Shown: piece after piece, positions 45,858-55,048 of the stretch | How positions within the stretch are numbered: the first letter of the stretch is position 1 | Layout: each line of letters begins with the position of its first letter | Origin: Promethearchaeota archaeon | Lineage (GTDB): Archaea; Asgardarchaeota; Lokiarchaeia; Sigyniarchaeales; SOKP01 | Reading direction: 5' to 3' | NCBI GenBank assembly: GCA_018238625.1 | Contig: JABCSY010000007.1 | Location: forward strand, 1-64,000 | DNA: 64,000 bases | Program-made: the position numbers and the translations under genes | Notes under the pieces: model-generated | What the model was told of the DNA's origin: nothing | Seen by the model: only the letters and a program-made list of their open reading frames with translations | Databases searched by the model: none

Positions 45858-47417
45858 TTATTCGTACTCAATTGTACTGGGAGGTTTGTTTGAGATGTCG
45901 TAAACTACTCTATTTATTCCTTTTACGTCGTTAATTATCCGGGTTCCAATTTTGTCCAAAAGTTCCCAATCTAATTTTGCAAAATTAGCAGTCATAGCAT
46001 CTATCGATTCGACGACTCTTATGGCACATATATACTCGTAAGTACGGAAGTCGCCCATTATTCCTACCGTCTTTAAAGGTAAGAATACGCAAAAAGCTTG
46101 CCAAAGGGCATCATAAACGCCCGCTTTTTTGATCTCTTCGATTAAAATCTCATCTGCTTCTCTTAGAATTGCAAGTTTCTCTTTGTCAATCGCCCCGATA
46201 ATCCTTACGGCCAACCCTGGACCGGGAAAAGGATGTCGCCTTATAATCTCTTCTGGTAAACCCAGTTGTAACCCTATTTTTCTAACTTCATCTTTGTACA
46301 AATCTTTCAAGGGTTCAATAATTTTTAACTTCATATCGTCAGGTAAAGTCAAGTTATGGTGTGACTTGATTTTTACCGAAGATTTACTCGTAGCGCTTGT
46401 TTCTACACGATCGGGATAAATAGTCCCTTGAGCGAGAAATTTAATGTCTGGATGTTCTTCTTCTAACTCAATTGTTTTTTTTTCAAAGACTTCGATAAAA
46501 GTATGACCAATAATTCTTCTTTTTTCTTCAGGATCTTCAATATTTTTTAACCTTTCTAAAAATAAGTCTTCCGCGTCGATGTAATGGAAGTTTTCAAAAC
46601 TTAACTCGTGTTTGAACGTTTCTTGAACCTCAAGGTCCTCGTTTTTTCTTAATACTCCATTGTTGACAAAAATGCTATGTAACCGATTTCCAATCGCTTT
46701 TTGGAGCAAAATCGCTACAACGGAGGAATCAACACCCCCACTTAAACCCAAAATCACCCTATCGGTCGAACCAATTTCACTTCTAATTTTTTCGATTGTG
46801 CTTTCTATCCAATTCTCTAACTTCCATTCTTTCTTCGCTTTTACAATGTTCAAAACGAAGTTCTTCAAAATTGTAATCCCCTTTTGCGTATGGATAACTT
46901 CAGGGTGAAATTGAACGCCGAATAAGTTCAAACTTTCATTTGCATACGCCGCAATGGGACAAGTAATTGTTTTTGCTAATACTTCGAAACCGTTTGGCAT
47001 AGATTCGACTTGGTCTCCGTGAGACATCCACACTATCTCCTTCTTTCCTAAAGATTCGAATAGATTCTTAGGCTTAAGTATTTCTAACTCCGTTTTACCG
47101 TATTCTTTCCGGTTAAATGGCTTTATTTTTCCACCTAATTGGTGAATTATCAAGTGTAAGCCGTAACAGATTCCCAAAACAGGTATTTTTTCTTCTTTTA
47201 CAAAACTAAAGAAACTCATTGTTAGTTGTGGACTATCCTGCTCGTAGACGCTACTTGGACCACCAGAAAGAATAATCCCTTTTGGGTTTACCCTTTTTAA
47301 TTCTCCAATAGAGACGTCGTATGGTAAAATTTCTGAATATATTCCTAAATCTCTAATACGTCTAGCTATAAGGTGCGTATATTGAGAACCCATATCTATT
47401 ACGCAGATTTTATCCAT
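45858..47417 (-). CDS. guaA: GMP synthetase, single-chain (glutamine-hydrolysing)
   Basis: 519 residues. Residues 1-190 are the class I glutamine amidotransferase with LSGGPSSVYEQD, the nucleophile Cys in LGICYGLHLI and the His/Glu in QFHPEV. Then come the ATP pyrophosphatase loop GLSGGVDSSV and the dimerisation domain with FPGPGLAVRIIG and the C-terminal PPSTIEYE. It converts XMP to GMP with glutamine nitrogen. Many euryarchaea encode the two halves as separate proteins; here they are fused as in bacteria and eukaryotes. Confidence 0.97.
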   Translation of the reverse strand: MDKICVIDMGSQYTHLIARRIRDLGIYSEILPYDVSIGELKRVNPKGIILSGGPSSVYEQDSPQLTMSFFSFVKEEKIPVLGICYGLHLIIHQLGGKIKPFNRKEYGKTELEILKPKNLFESLGKKEIVWMSHGDQVESMPNGFEVLAKTITCPIAAYANESLNLFGVQFHPEVIHTQKGITILKNFVLNIVKAKKEWKLENWIESTIEKIRSEIGSTDRVILGLSGGVDSSVVAILLQKAIGNRLHSIFVNNGVLRKNEDLEVQETFKHELSFENFHYIDAEDLFLERLKNIEDPEEKRRIIGHTFIEVFEKKTIELEEEHPDIKFLAQGTIYPDRVETSATSKSSVKIKSHHNLTLPDDMKLKIIEPLKDLYKDEVRKIGLQLGLPEEIIRRHPFPGPGLAVRIIGAIDKEKLAILREADEILIEEIKKAGVYDALWQAFCVFLPLKTVGIMGDFRTYEYICAIRVVESIDAMTANFAKLDWELLDKIGTRIINDVKGINRVVYDISNKPPSTIEYE

Positions 47418-47575
47418 AGAAAATTACTACTTTGTAATGTTGATTAAGTATCTATTAAATTGATAATTTAATTAACTTTTTCAATATAAAATATATATTG
47501 ATTTCCATCGTAAAAAATTAAATAAGAAAAAGTAAAAAGGATAAAAAAATCAAATTGAATTGATTTATTGGTCTT

Positions 47576-48826
47576 TTATAGCCAGCCTCTCAATTTCATA
47601 GCTTCAATAACTCTTTCAATAGCTATACTATAAGCTCCCATTCGATTATAAGTGTTATATTCTTTGGCATGGTCCACTGTAGAACGGTACGCATTAGTCA
47701 TTACTCTATCTAACGCTGTAAACACTTCTTTTTCTGTCCAGTAATATAGATAATATCCTTGCACCATTTCAAAGTAGGAAACAGTCACTCCACCAGCATT
47801 ACAAAGGAAATCGGGAATTACAAGAATCCCTTTTTCAAAAAGAACATTGTCTGCATCTGGGGTAGTTGGGCCATTTGCTAATTCAGCAATAATTTTACAA
47901 TTTATGTTCTCAACATTTTTACTGGTTATAACATTTTCAAGCGCTGCCGGTGCTAAAACATCAACTTCTAACTCTAACAACTCTTCGTTCGATATCTTCT
48001 GTGTTCCTTCTAAACCAACGACGGTTCTTGTTTTCTCTTTGTGTAATCCTGCCTTAAACGCGTCAAGTCCATCCTTGTTATATATTCCACCTTTAGAATC
48101 TGATACTGCTACTATTTTGCAATTGAAATCATTTTGTAGAATTTTTGCTGCCCAGGAACCCGCATTTCCGTAACCTTGAACCGCTACTGTGGCACCGTTT
48201 AGGTTTAACCCAATGTCTTTCGCAGCTTCTCTAACGGTATAAACGCCTCCTTGTGCAGTTGCTATTGAGCGCCCTGCGCTTCCTCCTATTGGCAAAGGTT
48301 TTCCCGTAATTATCGATGGAGCGTGCTTGCGAACAATAGTTTCGTACTCATCCATCATCCAAGCCATAATTTGGGGCGTTGTATAAACATCTGGGGCTGG
48401 TACATCAACATTAGGTCCTAAGACATCCGCTAGTTTTCTAATATAAGCCCTTGCAAGGTTTTCGATTTCTCTATTGCTCATCTCTTTAGGATTGCAGATA
48501 ATACCTCCTTTGGCACCCCCAAGCGGGATGTCAACAGTAGCACATTTCCAAGTCATCCACGCGCTTAATGCTTTCACAAGAGAAGCACTTTCTTCAGGAT
48601 GCCATCGAATACCGCCTTTCATTGGTCCTCTAGCGGAGTTATATTGAGACCTAAATCCTCTGAAGGTTTTTATAGAACCATCGTCCATTTTCATCGTAAG
48701 CTTAACTTCGACGAACCTTTCTGGCACACATAAAGCGTTATATATTTCGTCACCGTAGCCTTTTATCTTGCAAGCTTCAGCAAGCTGATGTTGGGAGATT
48801 TTAAAAGGGTCTAAAATTTCGCTCAT
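47576..48826 (-). CDS. gdhA: Glutamate dehydrogenase (copy 1)
   Basis: 416 residues of the Glu/Leu/Phe/Val dehydrogenase family, hexameric type length. Substrate-binding segments are [12 protein letters not shown] and the catalytic Lys in [10 protein letters not shown]; the Rossmann motif is [14 protein letters not shown], and the late [10 protein letters not shown] is typical. It interconverts glutamate with 2-oxoglutarate and ammonium. A second homologue is divergent from it (49112-50368), sharing a 285-base spacer, so the pair may be regulated in opposite ways. Confidence 0.94.
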   Translation of the reverse strand: MSEILDPFKISQHQLAEACKIKGYGDEIYNALCVPERFVEVKLTMKMDDGSIKTFRGFRSQYNSARGPMKGGIRWHPEESASLVKALSAWMTWKCATVDIPLGGAKGGIICNPKEMSNREIENLARAYIRKLADVLGPNVDVPAPDVYTTPQIMAWMMDEYETIVRKHAPSIITGKPLPIGGSAGRSIATAQGGVYTVREAAKDIGLNLNGATVAVQGYGNAGSWAAKILQNDFNCKIVAVSDSKGGIYNKDGLDAFKAGLHKEKTRTVVGLEGTQKISNEELLELEVDVLAPAALENVITSKNVENINCKIIAELANGPTTPDADNVLFEKGILVIPDFLCNAGGVTVSYFEMVQGYYLYYWTEKEVFTALDRVMTNAYRSTVDHAKEYNTYNRMGAYSIAIERVIEAMKLRGWL

Positions 48827-49111
48827 GTTTCATTCTTCCTTGTTTTTATTTTATTTTAGTTAAAAAATTTATAGATTAAGTAATTCAAAATGAACTATTT
48901 TATAATTTTTATTTATTTGATATTACTTTATTAAACAAATTTTAGTTTTAATAAGTTTTCTGTGGGTGTAAATTGGGAAAAAATAAGAATTATTAGCAAT
49001 AAATTAACTATTATAGTTGATAATCAGTTTATTTTTCTAAAACCATTAAATTAATATCTTAAATAGAAAAAATATATTATAACAAATTCCTAAATAAAAT
49101 GAGATTTCATA

Positions 49112-50368
49112 ATGATCGATAAAATAAACCCTTATGACGTGGTAAAAACCCAAATTGATATTGTTGCCAAAGAAATTGGATTAGATCCAAATGTAACAGA
49201 ATATCTTAAAAGAATTGAAAGAGCTTTAATTGTATCCATCCCAATTAAAATGGATAATGGATCGTTACAAATTTTTGAGGGATATAGAGTCCATCATTCT
49301 ACTGTTCGCGGTCCAGGCAAAGGAGGTATGAGATATTCCCCCCATGTTTATCTTGACGAGGTCAAAGCTCTTGCGACATGGATGACATGGAAAACTAGTT
49401 TATTAAATCTTCCTTTAGGTGGAGCAAAGGGCGGCGTTCGAGTAGATCCAAGGGAACTCTCCAAAAAAGAGTTAGAAAGACTTACTAGAAGATATACCGC
49501 TGAAATTATAAATGTAATAGGACCAGATATCGATATTCCCGCACCGGATGTTAATACTAACGCACAAATTATGGCATGGATGATGGATACTTACAGTATG
49601 CAAAAAGGGCGGTCAATTCCCGGTGTCGTTACGGGAAAACCAATCGAGATTGGTGGTTCTGTTGGCAGGCAAGCTGCTACTGGGACTGGACTATTTTTTG
49701 TACTTCAAGCTTTATGTGAAAAATTAGATTTAGACTTAAAACATTTAAAGATTGTAATTCAAGGGTTTGGTAATGTAGGATTTACGATTGCTGACCTACT
49801 TAATAAACACGGGTGCAAAGTTATAGCAGTTTCAGATGTATCAACTGGCATTTACTACGAAAACGGTTTGGATATAGAAAAGTTGGCAGCGTGGACTAAA
49901 CAAGGTAAATATTTGAAAGATTTTAAGGACGATAACTACACACTGATTAGTAATGACGAGTTACTAACGTCAAAATGCGATGTTTTAATCCCAGCCGCTA
50001 TAGAGAATCAAATTACGAGAGTAAACGCAGATAAAATTGCGAGTAAAATTGTTTTAGAAGGTGCAAATGGCCCCACAACTCCAGATGCTGACAAGATCCT
50101 ATTTAAGAAAGGAATACATGTAGTACCAGATATTCTTGCTAATAGTGGCGGAGTTTGCGTCTCTTACTTCGAGTATATCCAAGATATTAATTCATACTTT
50201 TGGAAACTTGATCGTATTAACGAAGAACTCAAAAGAATCATTATTGAAGCTTTCGAAGAAACATTTAAAATCTCAAAAGAAAGAAAGATCTCGCTTCGTA
50301 CAGCCGCCTACGTTATAGCGGTATCAAGAATCGCTAAAGCAATTGAATTAAGAGGGATTTTCCCTTAA
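49112..50368 (+). CDS. gdhA: Glutamate dehydrogenase (copy 2)
   Basis: 418 residues. RGPGKGGMRYSPHV and [14 protein letters not shown] hold the substrate and catalytic Lys residues; the nucleotide motif is [29 protein letters not shown] follows. It differs from copy 1 throughout (clearly not a recent duplicate), including the nucleotide-binding domain, where an Asp-like acidic end of strand 2 (VSDVS here, VSDSK in copy 1) occurs in both, so coenzyme choice cannot be told. Different cofactor or direction of use is a reasonable guess. Confidence 0.94.
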   Translation: MIDKINPYDVVKTQIDIVAKEIGLDPNVTEYLKRIERALIVSIPIKMDNGSLQIFEGYRVHHSTVRGPGKGGMRYSPHVYLDEVKALATWMTWKTSLLNLPLGGAKGGVRVDPRELSKKELERLTRRYTAEIINVIGPDIDIPAPDVNTNAQIMAWMMDTYSMQKGRSIPGVVTGKPIEIGGSVGRQAATGTGLFFVLQALCEKLDLDLKHLKIVIQGFGNVGFTIADLLNKHGCKVIAVSDVSTGIYYENGLDIEKLAAWTKQGKYLKDFKDDNYTLISNDELLTSKCDVLIPAAIENQITRVNADKIASKIVLEGANGPTTPDADKILFKKGIHVVPDILANSGGVCVSYFEYIQDINSYFWKLDRINEELKRIIIEAFEETFKISKERKISLRTAAYVIAVSRIAKAIELRGIFP

Positions 50369-50392
50369 GTCATGTTTTTTATAACAATTTTT

Positions 50393-51712
50393 TTATGAAG
50401 TAAAGGGAATAAGTATTAATAAATAAAGACATGAAATTCCAATATGAATAAACGCAAACATAGCTCCTGTTTTTAACAACCTTTTATAACCTAGATTTTC
50501 AACGCCGCTATCTTTAGCAACTTTAAGAGTCATCATATCTGCTGCGGCACCGCTAGGTAAAATGTTCCCCCCTATATTTACAGCAACAATAAAGGCAAAA
50601 AGTAGAGGAACTCCTGGAAAGGTAAATTCTTCTATTAAAACTTCAATAATTGGCAAAAAGATCAATGCTATTGGCGTATTTGCTACAAATCCAGAAAGTA
50701 GGGAAACAAGAATAAGGATTATAAATACTGTTAATATAGGTCCAAAAGATTCGAAAGGAATCAAAGCAATAATGTCTCGGAAGCCCGCTTGTAACATGCA
50801 ATTGATAACCACATACATGGAGATGAAAAAGAATATTATTTCCCACTCAACGTCTTTTAAAATTTTTCCCATTGGTTTCTTTGTATATTTTCTATTAACT
50901 AAAACTAATATCACTGCTGAAATTGCAGCTGTAAGATATAGTAATGGCAATACGACAAATAAAACAATTGTAACGATTATAGCGATGCTATTAAAATAAA
51001 ACATTGTTTTACTTTTGATCATAACATCCGTACTTATCAGTTCTAACACGTACTCTCTCTGTTGCGCTTCAATCTCCGGCTCCTTTGAAAGCATTAACTT
51101 ATCTATCAAAAATATGGTTAAAAACAACAATACAAAAGAAAAAATCCAGAAATATTGGAAAAAAAAGACCGTATCAAGTGAAAACCAAGTAGAAATAATG
51201 ATATTCTCCCCGCTTGAGAAGGGAGTTATGATACTACCTATGTTAATACATACCGTCATTCCTAATAAGTAAGTACCAGCTCTTATTTTTAAGAAATGAC
51301 AAAGGCGAACGACTACAGGTGCTAAAATAATAATCACGACTACATCGCTGATAACGGCTGCCAATAATGTAGTAATAACACAAAGTAGATAAAGAAAATA
51401 TCGTTGGTTTCCTCTTGAAATTTTAAAAATCTTCACGGCTAGATATTCTAACACGTTTGAATCTTGAGCAATCTTAGATATAATACTCATGCTCATTATA
51501 ATTATAATTGCTTGCCATTCAATGGATAACACAAAATTATCGAACCAATTGTCAAAACCCAACGGCACCCCCAACACCAGACCAGTAACAAACGCTGCTA
51601 CGAACATACATATAAGGGAGACTGCTACAAAATCTACATCTTTCATAGAGTAACTTGCAATAATTAATGCAAAAACAATAAAAACAAAAGTTAGTAGAAG
51701 AGGATTAATCAT
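50393..51712 (-). CDS. ArsB/NhaD-superfamily ion transporter
   Basis: 439 residues with 10-12 membrane helices. Segments such as DVVVIIILAPVVVRL and FSSGENIIISTWF resemble the ion-transporter (ArsB/NhaD/SLC13) fold, with the second-half echo NTPIALIFLPI and GGNILPSGAAADM. These repeat-related half-helices mark the two inverted repeats. Substrate might be arsenite, sodium/proton or a dicarboxylate. ArsC at 14318 makes an arsenite pump attractive, but the genes are 36 kb apart. Confidence 0.82.
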   Translation of the reverse strand: MINPLLLTFVFIVFALIIASYSMKDVDFVAVSLICMFVAAFVTGLVLGVPLGFDNWFDNFVLSIEWQAIIIIMSMSIISKIAQDSNVLEYLAVKIFKISRGNQRYFLYLLCVITTLLAAVISDVVVIIILAPVVVRLCHFLKIRAGTYLLGMTVCINIGSIITPFSSGENIIISTWFSLDTVFFFQYFWIFSFVLLFLTIFLIDKLMLSKEPEIEAQQREYVLELISTDVMIKSKTMFYFNSIAIIVTIVLFVVLPLLYLTAAISAVILVLVNRKYTKKPMGKILKDVEWEIIFFFISMYVVINCMLQAGFRDIIALIPFESFGPILTVFIILILVSLLSGFVANTPIALIFLPIIEVLIEEFTFPGVPLLFAFIVAVNIGGNILPSGAAADMMTLKVAKDSGVENLGYKRLLKTGAMFAFIHIGISCLYLLILIPFTS

Positions 51713-51836
51713 TTCTCTAAATTAAGATGTGAGTTTTTTAATAATTATGTTTAATTTAATAATTTATTAATTAATAAACCTAATTAAAATATGTTTTCAA
51801 GGTTTTTAGAATGCATAAATTATTACTTAGAGAAAA

Positions 51837-52685
51837 TTATTTTAATAAAAAAAGTTGTAAAAGAAATTTGAACAAATTTAGTTCATTAAGGAGAGAAAAG
51901 TTAGATATTAAATATTCAAAAATATTCTCTTCTATAAAATAATGTAAACTAACATAATATCCCTCTTGTTTTTTAATCATTTCAACAATCCTTCTTACTA
52001 AATTTATAATTTGCTTTTCAACTACCAGCATGTCGCATTTAGTAGGGTCAATATTAATGATATTAATTCCAGTAGCGTGGTTAAATGAAAATTTGCTTAA
52101 TTCAGAATTGTTCTTCACGTAATCATTACTTAGATAATGTTCAAACATAGATTCGATTTGAGAATTAATCGTTTCTTTTTTTTCAGCAGGAAAATGAGCT
52201 TCAATTAGATTTGTTAGCAAATTTAAAATTTGTTGAAACACACCTAAAATATCGAAATATTCTGCGATCGTTGTGATATTTTCGGCCGTTAACCACTGCG
52301 CATAGTATTCATCGATAACATCTTTAAAAGGGCTAAAAAGATCTGTATCGCCTTTCCATACAGAGGACCAGTTTTCTTTATCTCCAGAAACATACTTATC
52401 AAGAAAGGTTTGCATGATAACATTAAGCCGAGCCTTTAGCATATTTGCACCTATAGTTTTCTCAGATGCCGCAATAAACAGCAGCTTAGCCTCATTATCC
52501 TCTAAATAGGACCATCGGAGACCTCCCATCTCAATACTTTCTATACCTTGTTTAAATTCATAAGTAGTAAATTGATTTAATGCAGCTAAAAGACCACTGA
52601 TCAAGTCCTCATCTAAAATCAAGTCCATATACGGTTTATATAATAAGGTTATTCCGCTTTCAGAATCTAAAATCCAGATATTCAT
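51837..52685 (-). CDS. Longin/roadblock-like protein (282 aa)
   Basis: The N-terminal ~120 residues begin MNIWILDSESGITLLYKPY, then a helix ending in SGLLAALNQF, strands (IESIEMGGLRWSYLEDNEAKLLFIAA) and a long helix. This order resembles longin/profilin-like domains that are common in Asgard archaea. A similar order is seen inside the histidine kinase at 15160. The C-terminal ~160 residues are helical (NLLTNLIEAHF ... QIINLVRRIVEMIKKQ). It may serve a GTPase or membrane process, but that is inference. Confidence 0.6.
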   Translation of the reverse strand: MNIWILDSESGITLLYKPYMDLILDEDLISGLLAALNQFTTYEFKQGIESIEMGGLRWSYLEDNEAKLLFIAASEKTIGANMLKARLNVIMQTFLDKYVSGDKENWSSVWKGDTDLFSPFKDVIDEYYAQWLTAENITTIAEYFDILGVFQQILNLLTNLIEAHFPAEKKETINSQIESMFEHYLSNDYVKNNSELSKFSFNHATGINIINIDPTKCDMLVVEKQIINLVRRIVEMIKKQEGYYVSLHYFIEENIFEYLISNFSLLNELNLFKFLLQLFLLK

Positions 52686-52883
52686 TTTTCCAAAAACCCA
52701 GTGTTATTAGAGGTTATCTCTAATTATCTCTAATTATATAGCTTATATATTACGGGCTTATAAATTATTTTTTTTAAATAAAATTTTAAATAATTTTATC
52801 AAAATCTTAATATTAACCACTTGAACTTTAACTTTTTTTTAAGAAACTTTAGGCTCAAATCTATTGGTTTTAACCTGTATTTT

Positions 52884-53378
52884 TTATAGGAAATCTTTCA
52901 GATCTTTTGTTTTGCAATATTTTTCTACATTTCTCATCATTTCGGTAATTTTAGTTTGAAGTGTAAAATCTGCTACACTGCCTATCAAACTGAGGAAATC
53001 GCTACTTAAAGCAAAATTCCCCACAAAGACACCTAGTTTAGTTTTAGTAGGAGACAAAGCCTTCATTCGCATCCGACCTTCTAATTGTTTAATATCTTTA
53101 TTATTTCTAACGTTAAATTCAACTAATCGCCCCTTTCCTTCGATCTCGCCTTTGTCTGAAAGCACTAATTCGCCCTCCATCTCAATTGGAATGTGAACTA
53201 CATCTATCTCGTCGTAAATTTTAGTATACAACACATTAGGTGCTATAAATTTAGCTTCCATTTTCTTAGATGGGTTAATAGTTTCCCAAAACTCAGCTTT
53301 AAATAGTGCTTGAGAAAGGATATCCTTATTACAATTGTCAATTTCTAAAACTTTTGTAATTTTGGCCATGGTTAACAC
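52884..53378 (-). CDS. SRPBCC/START-like domain protein (164 aa)
   Basis: One domain with the beta-strand series of the SRPBCC (Bet v1/START/CoxG) fold: an N-terminal strand and helix (ILSQALFKAEFWETINP), strands through KMEAKFIAPNVLYTKIYDEI and a long C-terminal helix (LIGSVADFTLQTKITEMMRN). Such proteins carry hydrophobic ligands or act as Hsp90-type cochaperones. No catalytic residues are diagnostic. ATG 53378 or the Met four codons on (53369) may start it. Confidence 0.6.
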   Translation of the reverse strand: MLTMAKITKVLEIDNCNKDILSQALFKAEFWETINPSKKMEAKFIAPNVLYTKIYDEIDVVHIPIEMEGELVLSDKGEIEGKGRLVEFNVRNNKDIKQLEGRMRMKALSPTKTKLGVFVGNFALSSDFLSLIGSVADFTLQTKITEMMRNVEKYCKTKDLKDFL

Positions 53379-53537
53379 ATATATATCTATTTAGTATGAT
53401 TTACTAATACATCGAAAGTTTATAATCTTTTATATAACAATTATTGAGTCAAGAAAGTTAACTCGGCCTTAGGATTACTTTTTAAAATCATAGTTTATAC
53501 TAATAAAAAGAGCTTGAAACAAGTTTTTTCCATAAAA

Positions 53538-53744
53538 TTAATTATCCCGGAAAATTCTTGACTTTTCTTCATCTCGTTCCTCTTTGCAGTGAGGACAAAT
53601 CCACGTCTTATCGTTCTTTTTTACCGAATTTAAGCAAACATCGCAAACAGTGATATCGCATATGCAATAATGGCATTTATCTAATATATCTTTACAATCC
53701 TTCCCGCATATGTAACAATTAGGAGGGCTTTTGGTTTTGGACAT
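53538..53744 (-). CDS. Small cysteine-rich protein, RING/cross-brace-like (68 aa)
   Basis: Four knuckles follow in order: C10-x2-C13, C24-x2-C27, C34-x2-C37 and C50-x2-C53, with extra C17, C29, H25 and H52. The spacing 10-6-12 between knuckles suits a cross-brace domain of RING, FYVE or PHD type binding two zinc ions, though two tandem ribbons are possible. Asgard archaea can encode ubiquitin systems with RING-type E3 ligases, so a link is conceivable. There are no ubiquitin, E1 or E2 genes in this window. Confidence 0.65.
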   Translation of the reverse strand: MSKTKSPPNCYICGKDCKDILDKCHYCICDITVCDVCLNSVKKNDKTWICPHCKEERDEEKSRIFRDN

Positions 53745-53844
53745 TTTAAGTTTATATTTTAAATTCTTTTAATTATTATAATATTGATTATTATGAATAT
53801 TACTAATTAAATTTAACAAAATTATTTTTAGCAATATTAGCAAA

Positions 53845-54030
53845 ATGGACAAACTAAAATCGCGAGTTCAATTGCTTTCGCTTTTTATAATTTTTTTTAT
53901 ATATAAGGCTATAGCGGGTATTGTTGGTAATAATTTCTCTGAATCCGTTCTATGGTTTATGTTTTCTATTGTTTATGCTATATCTCTTACGATCTTATAT
54001 TTTACTTATAAAAAAAGGCAAATTTCATAG
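53845..54030 (+). CDS. Small two-helix membrane protein (61 aa)
   Basis: Hydrophobic segments at about residues 8-25 and 34-53 are separated by a short loop (GNNFSESVLW), and the protein ends in a basic tail (YKKRQIS). No family is recognised. ATG 53845 follows AGCAAA without a clear ribosome site, suggesting a short leader. Confidence 0.5.
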   Translation: MDKLKSRVQLLSLFIIFFIYKAIAGIVGNNFSESVLWFMFSIVYAISLTILYFTYKKRQIS

Positions 54031-54089
54031 TTTAATTAATATTGACTAAGAAAATTAATAGATTGTTGATCTTCTTTGAAATGTCTTAT

Positions 54090-54362
54090 TCATTTCTTAG
54101 TCTTTTTTTTAAAAATATCCGGAATTAAACCCTCAATTCCAAAACGGTCCATAATAGTATCACTAATATCGACTTTAACTTTCATATCTTGCATAGCTTT
54201 TAACGATTCTCCTAACATTTTGGTGAAGCTCTCGCTCATTTCTTTAACAGCATTGGAAGTCAATTGAAGGGATTCCCGAATAGCAAGATTTGTCTCGTGT
54301 AATTCTAAAGTCATTTTTTCCATGCTTTTCCTCATTTCTGACATCTCATCTTTTAATCCCAT
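54090..54362 (-). CDS. Coiled-coil protein (90 aa)
   Basis: Almost entirely helical: MGLKDEMSEMRKSMEKMTLE starts an amphipathic coiled coil that continues through LQLTSNAVKEMSESFTKML, then a short ordered end (MDRFGIEGLIPDIFKKKTKK). It is Met-rich. ATG 54362 is preferred to the upstream TTG 54374. It might be a structural or adaptor protein; no family recognised. It is transcribed away from the UGA-containing mini-genes. Confidence 0.6.
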   Translation of the reverse strand: MGLKDEMSEMRKSMEKMTLELHETNLAIRESLQLTSNAVKEMSESFTKMLGESLKAMQDMKVKVDISDTIMDRFGIEGLIPDIFKKKTKK

Positions 54363-54539
54363 TATCAATACCAATTTTAACTTATTTTATATTTTTTAAT
54401 AGTTTTGTAAATGAATGAAGTACTTAAATTTTTTACTTAAATGGAAAAGTAATCTCTTATAATTATTAAATATAACAATTACTCTTTTAAGATTGCTTAA
54501 TTATATTCAAAATAACTAATAAAATAAAAATAAATCAAA

Positions 54540-54677
54540 ATGTCTGAATGGAAATACAAAGTTAAAAAACCCGTAGCCGAAGAGGCCTTTTGTACTGGCT
54601 GAGGCATCGTTGACGGAATAATTTCGTGTATAAGTAATCTAAAAAAACAACGCAAAGAAAAGAAAAACCAAAAATAA
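54540..54677 (+). CDS. Candidate micro-selenoprotein A: 45 codons with one in-frame UGA
   Basis: ATG 54540 opens a frame with a single internal TGA at codon 21 (54600-54602) and then TAA at 54675-54677. Before the TGA it reads SEWKYKVKKPVAEEAFCTG, so Cys18 and the TGA form a C-x-x-U pattern, a well-known selenoprotein redox motif. After it comes GIVDGIISCISNLKKQRKEK, which looks protein-like: a hydrophobic helix and a basic tail. Gene B (54899) has the same order. A structured RNA (54682-54744) starts four bases after the stop. UGA is a true stop in other genes here, so recoding would have to be local. Selenocysteine machinery is not visible in the window. Confidence 0.6.
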
Positions 54678-54681
54678 ACTA

Positions 54682-54744
54682 AATCTCGAGGAGTAAAGCA
54701 AAAACGATAGGTTTTATTCCTTAGTTCCGCAAGAACTTGAGATT
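54682..54744 (+). ncRNA. Three-stem RNA element after mini-gene A (candidate recoding element)
   Basis: P1: AATCTC (54682-54687) with GAGATT (54739-54744). P2: GGAGTAAA (54690-54697) with TTTATTCC (54713-54720), loop GCAAAAACGATAGGT. P3: AGTTC (54723-54727) with GAACT (54733-54737), loop CGCAA. The same three stems, in the same order, recur at 55041-55105 with compensatory changes in P2 and the loop AAACGATAGG unchanged. It is not an obvious single-hairpin SECIS of the eukaryotic type. Confidence 0.65.
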
Positions 54745-54898
54745 AACTCTTACATTTTTACTTAACATTACTCTTTTTATTATTATAAAAAATTACTTAA
54801 TTGCGTGTTAACTTTATTTTTTATAAACCTAACCCTTAATACTCCTGATTTTTATAAATTTAATAATATATTTAATGATTTAAAAGTGAGAAAAACTT

Positions 54899-55048
54899 AT
54901 GTCGGAAGAAGACGAATTTGATTTTGGATTTGATGACAATTGCTATCAAACTAGTTGATCGTTACTTACTATGTGGTACTTAAGAGCTTTAAAAACGCAA
55001 AAAGCTAAAGAAAAAATGGATAAAAACATGAATAATAAAGATCTCTAA
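54899..55048 (+). CDS. Candidate micro-selenoprotein B: 49 codons with one in-frame UGA
   Basis: ATG 54899, a single TGA at codon 20 (54956-54958), TAA at 55046-55048. The first half is acidic (SEEDEFDFGFDDNCYQTS), with Cys15 five residues before the UGA; the second half (SLLTMWYLRALKTQKAKEKM) is a hydrophobic then basic helix. Like gene A it starts MSE, has Cys then UGA near residue 20, and ends in an LK-x-Q-K/R-x-K-E-K tail. P1 of its RNA element overlaps the last codons. The distance from UGA to element is 82 bases, against 79 in gene A. Confidence 0.6.

Noticed and set aside
50562-50999. 145-codon plus-strand frame opposite the ion transporter
   Set aside because: It is antisense to a clear 10-12 helix transporter and low in information.
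54540-54602. A 20-residue peptide ending at the first TGA
   Set aside because: The sequence after the TGA stays open and protein-like for 24 codons and matches the order of the second copy, so a simple stop is less likely, though not excluded.
54682-54744. A eukaryote-like SECIS hairpin (AUGA/GA core, apical AA)
   Set aside because: I could not form one long stem with the required core; three short stems with covariation fit much better.
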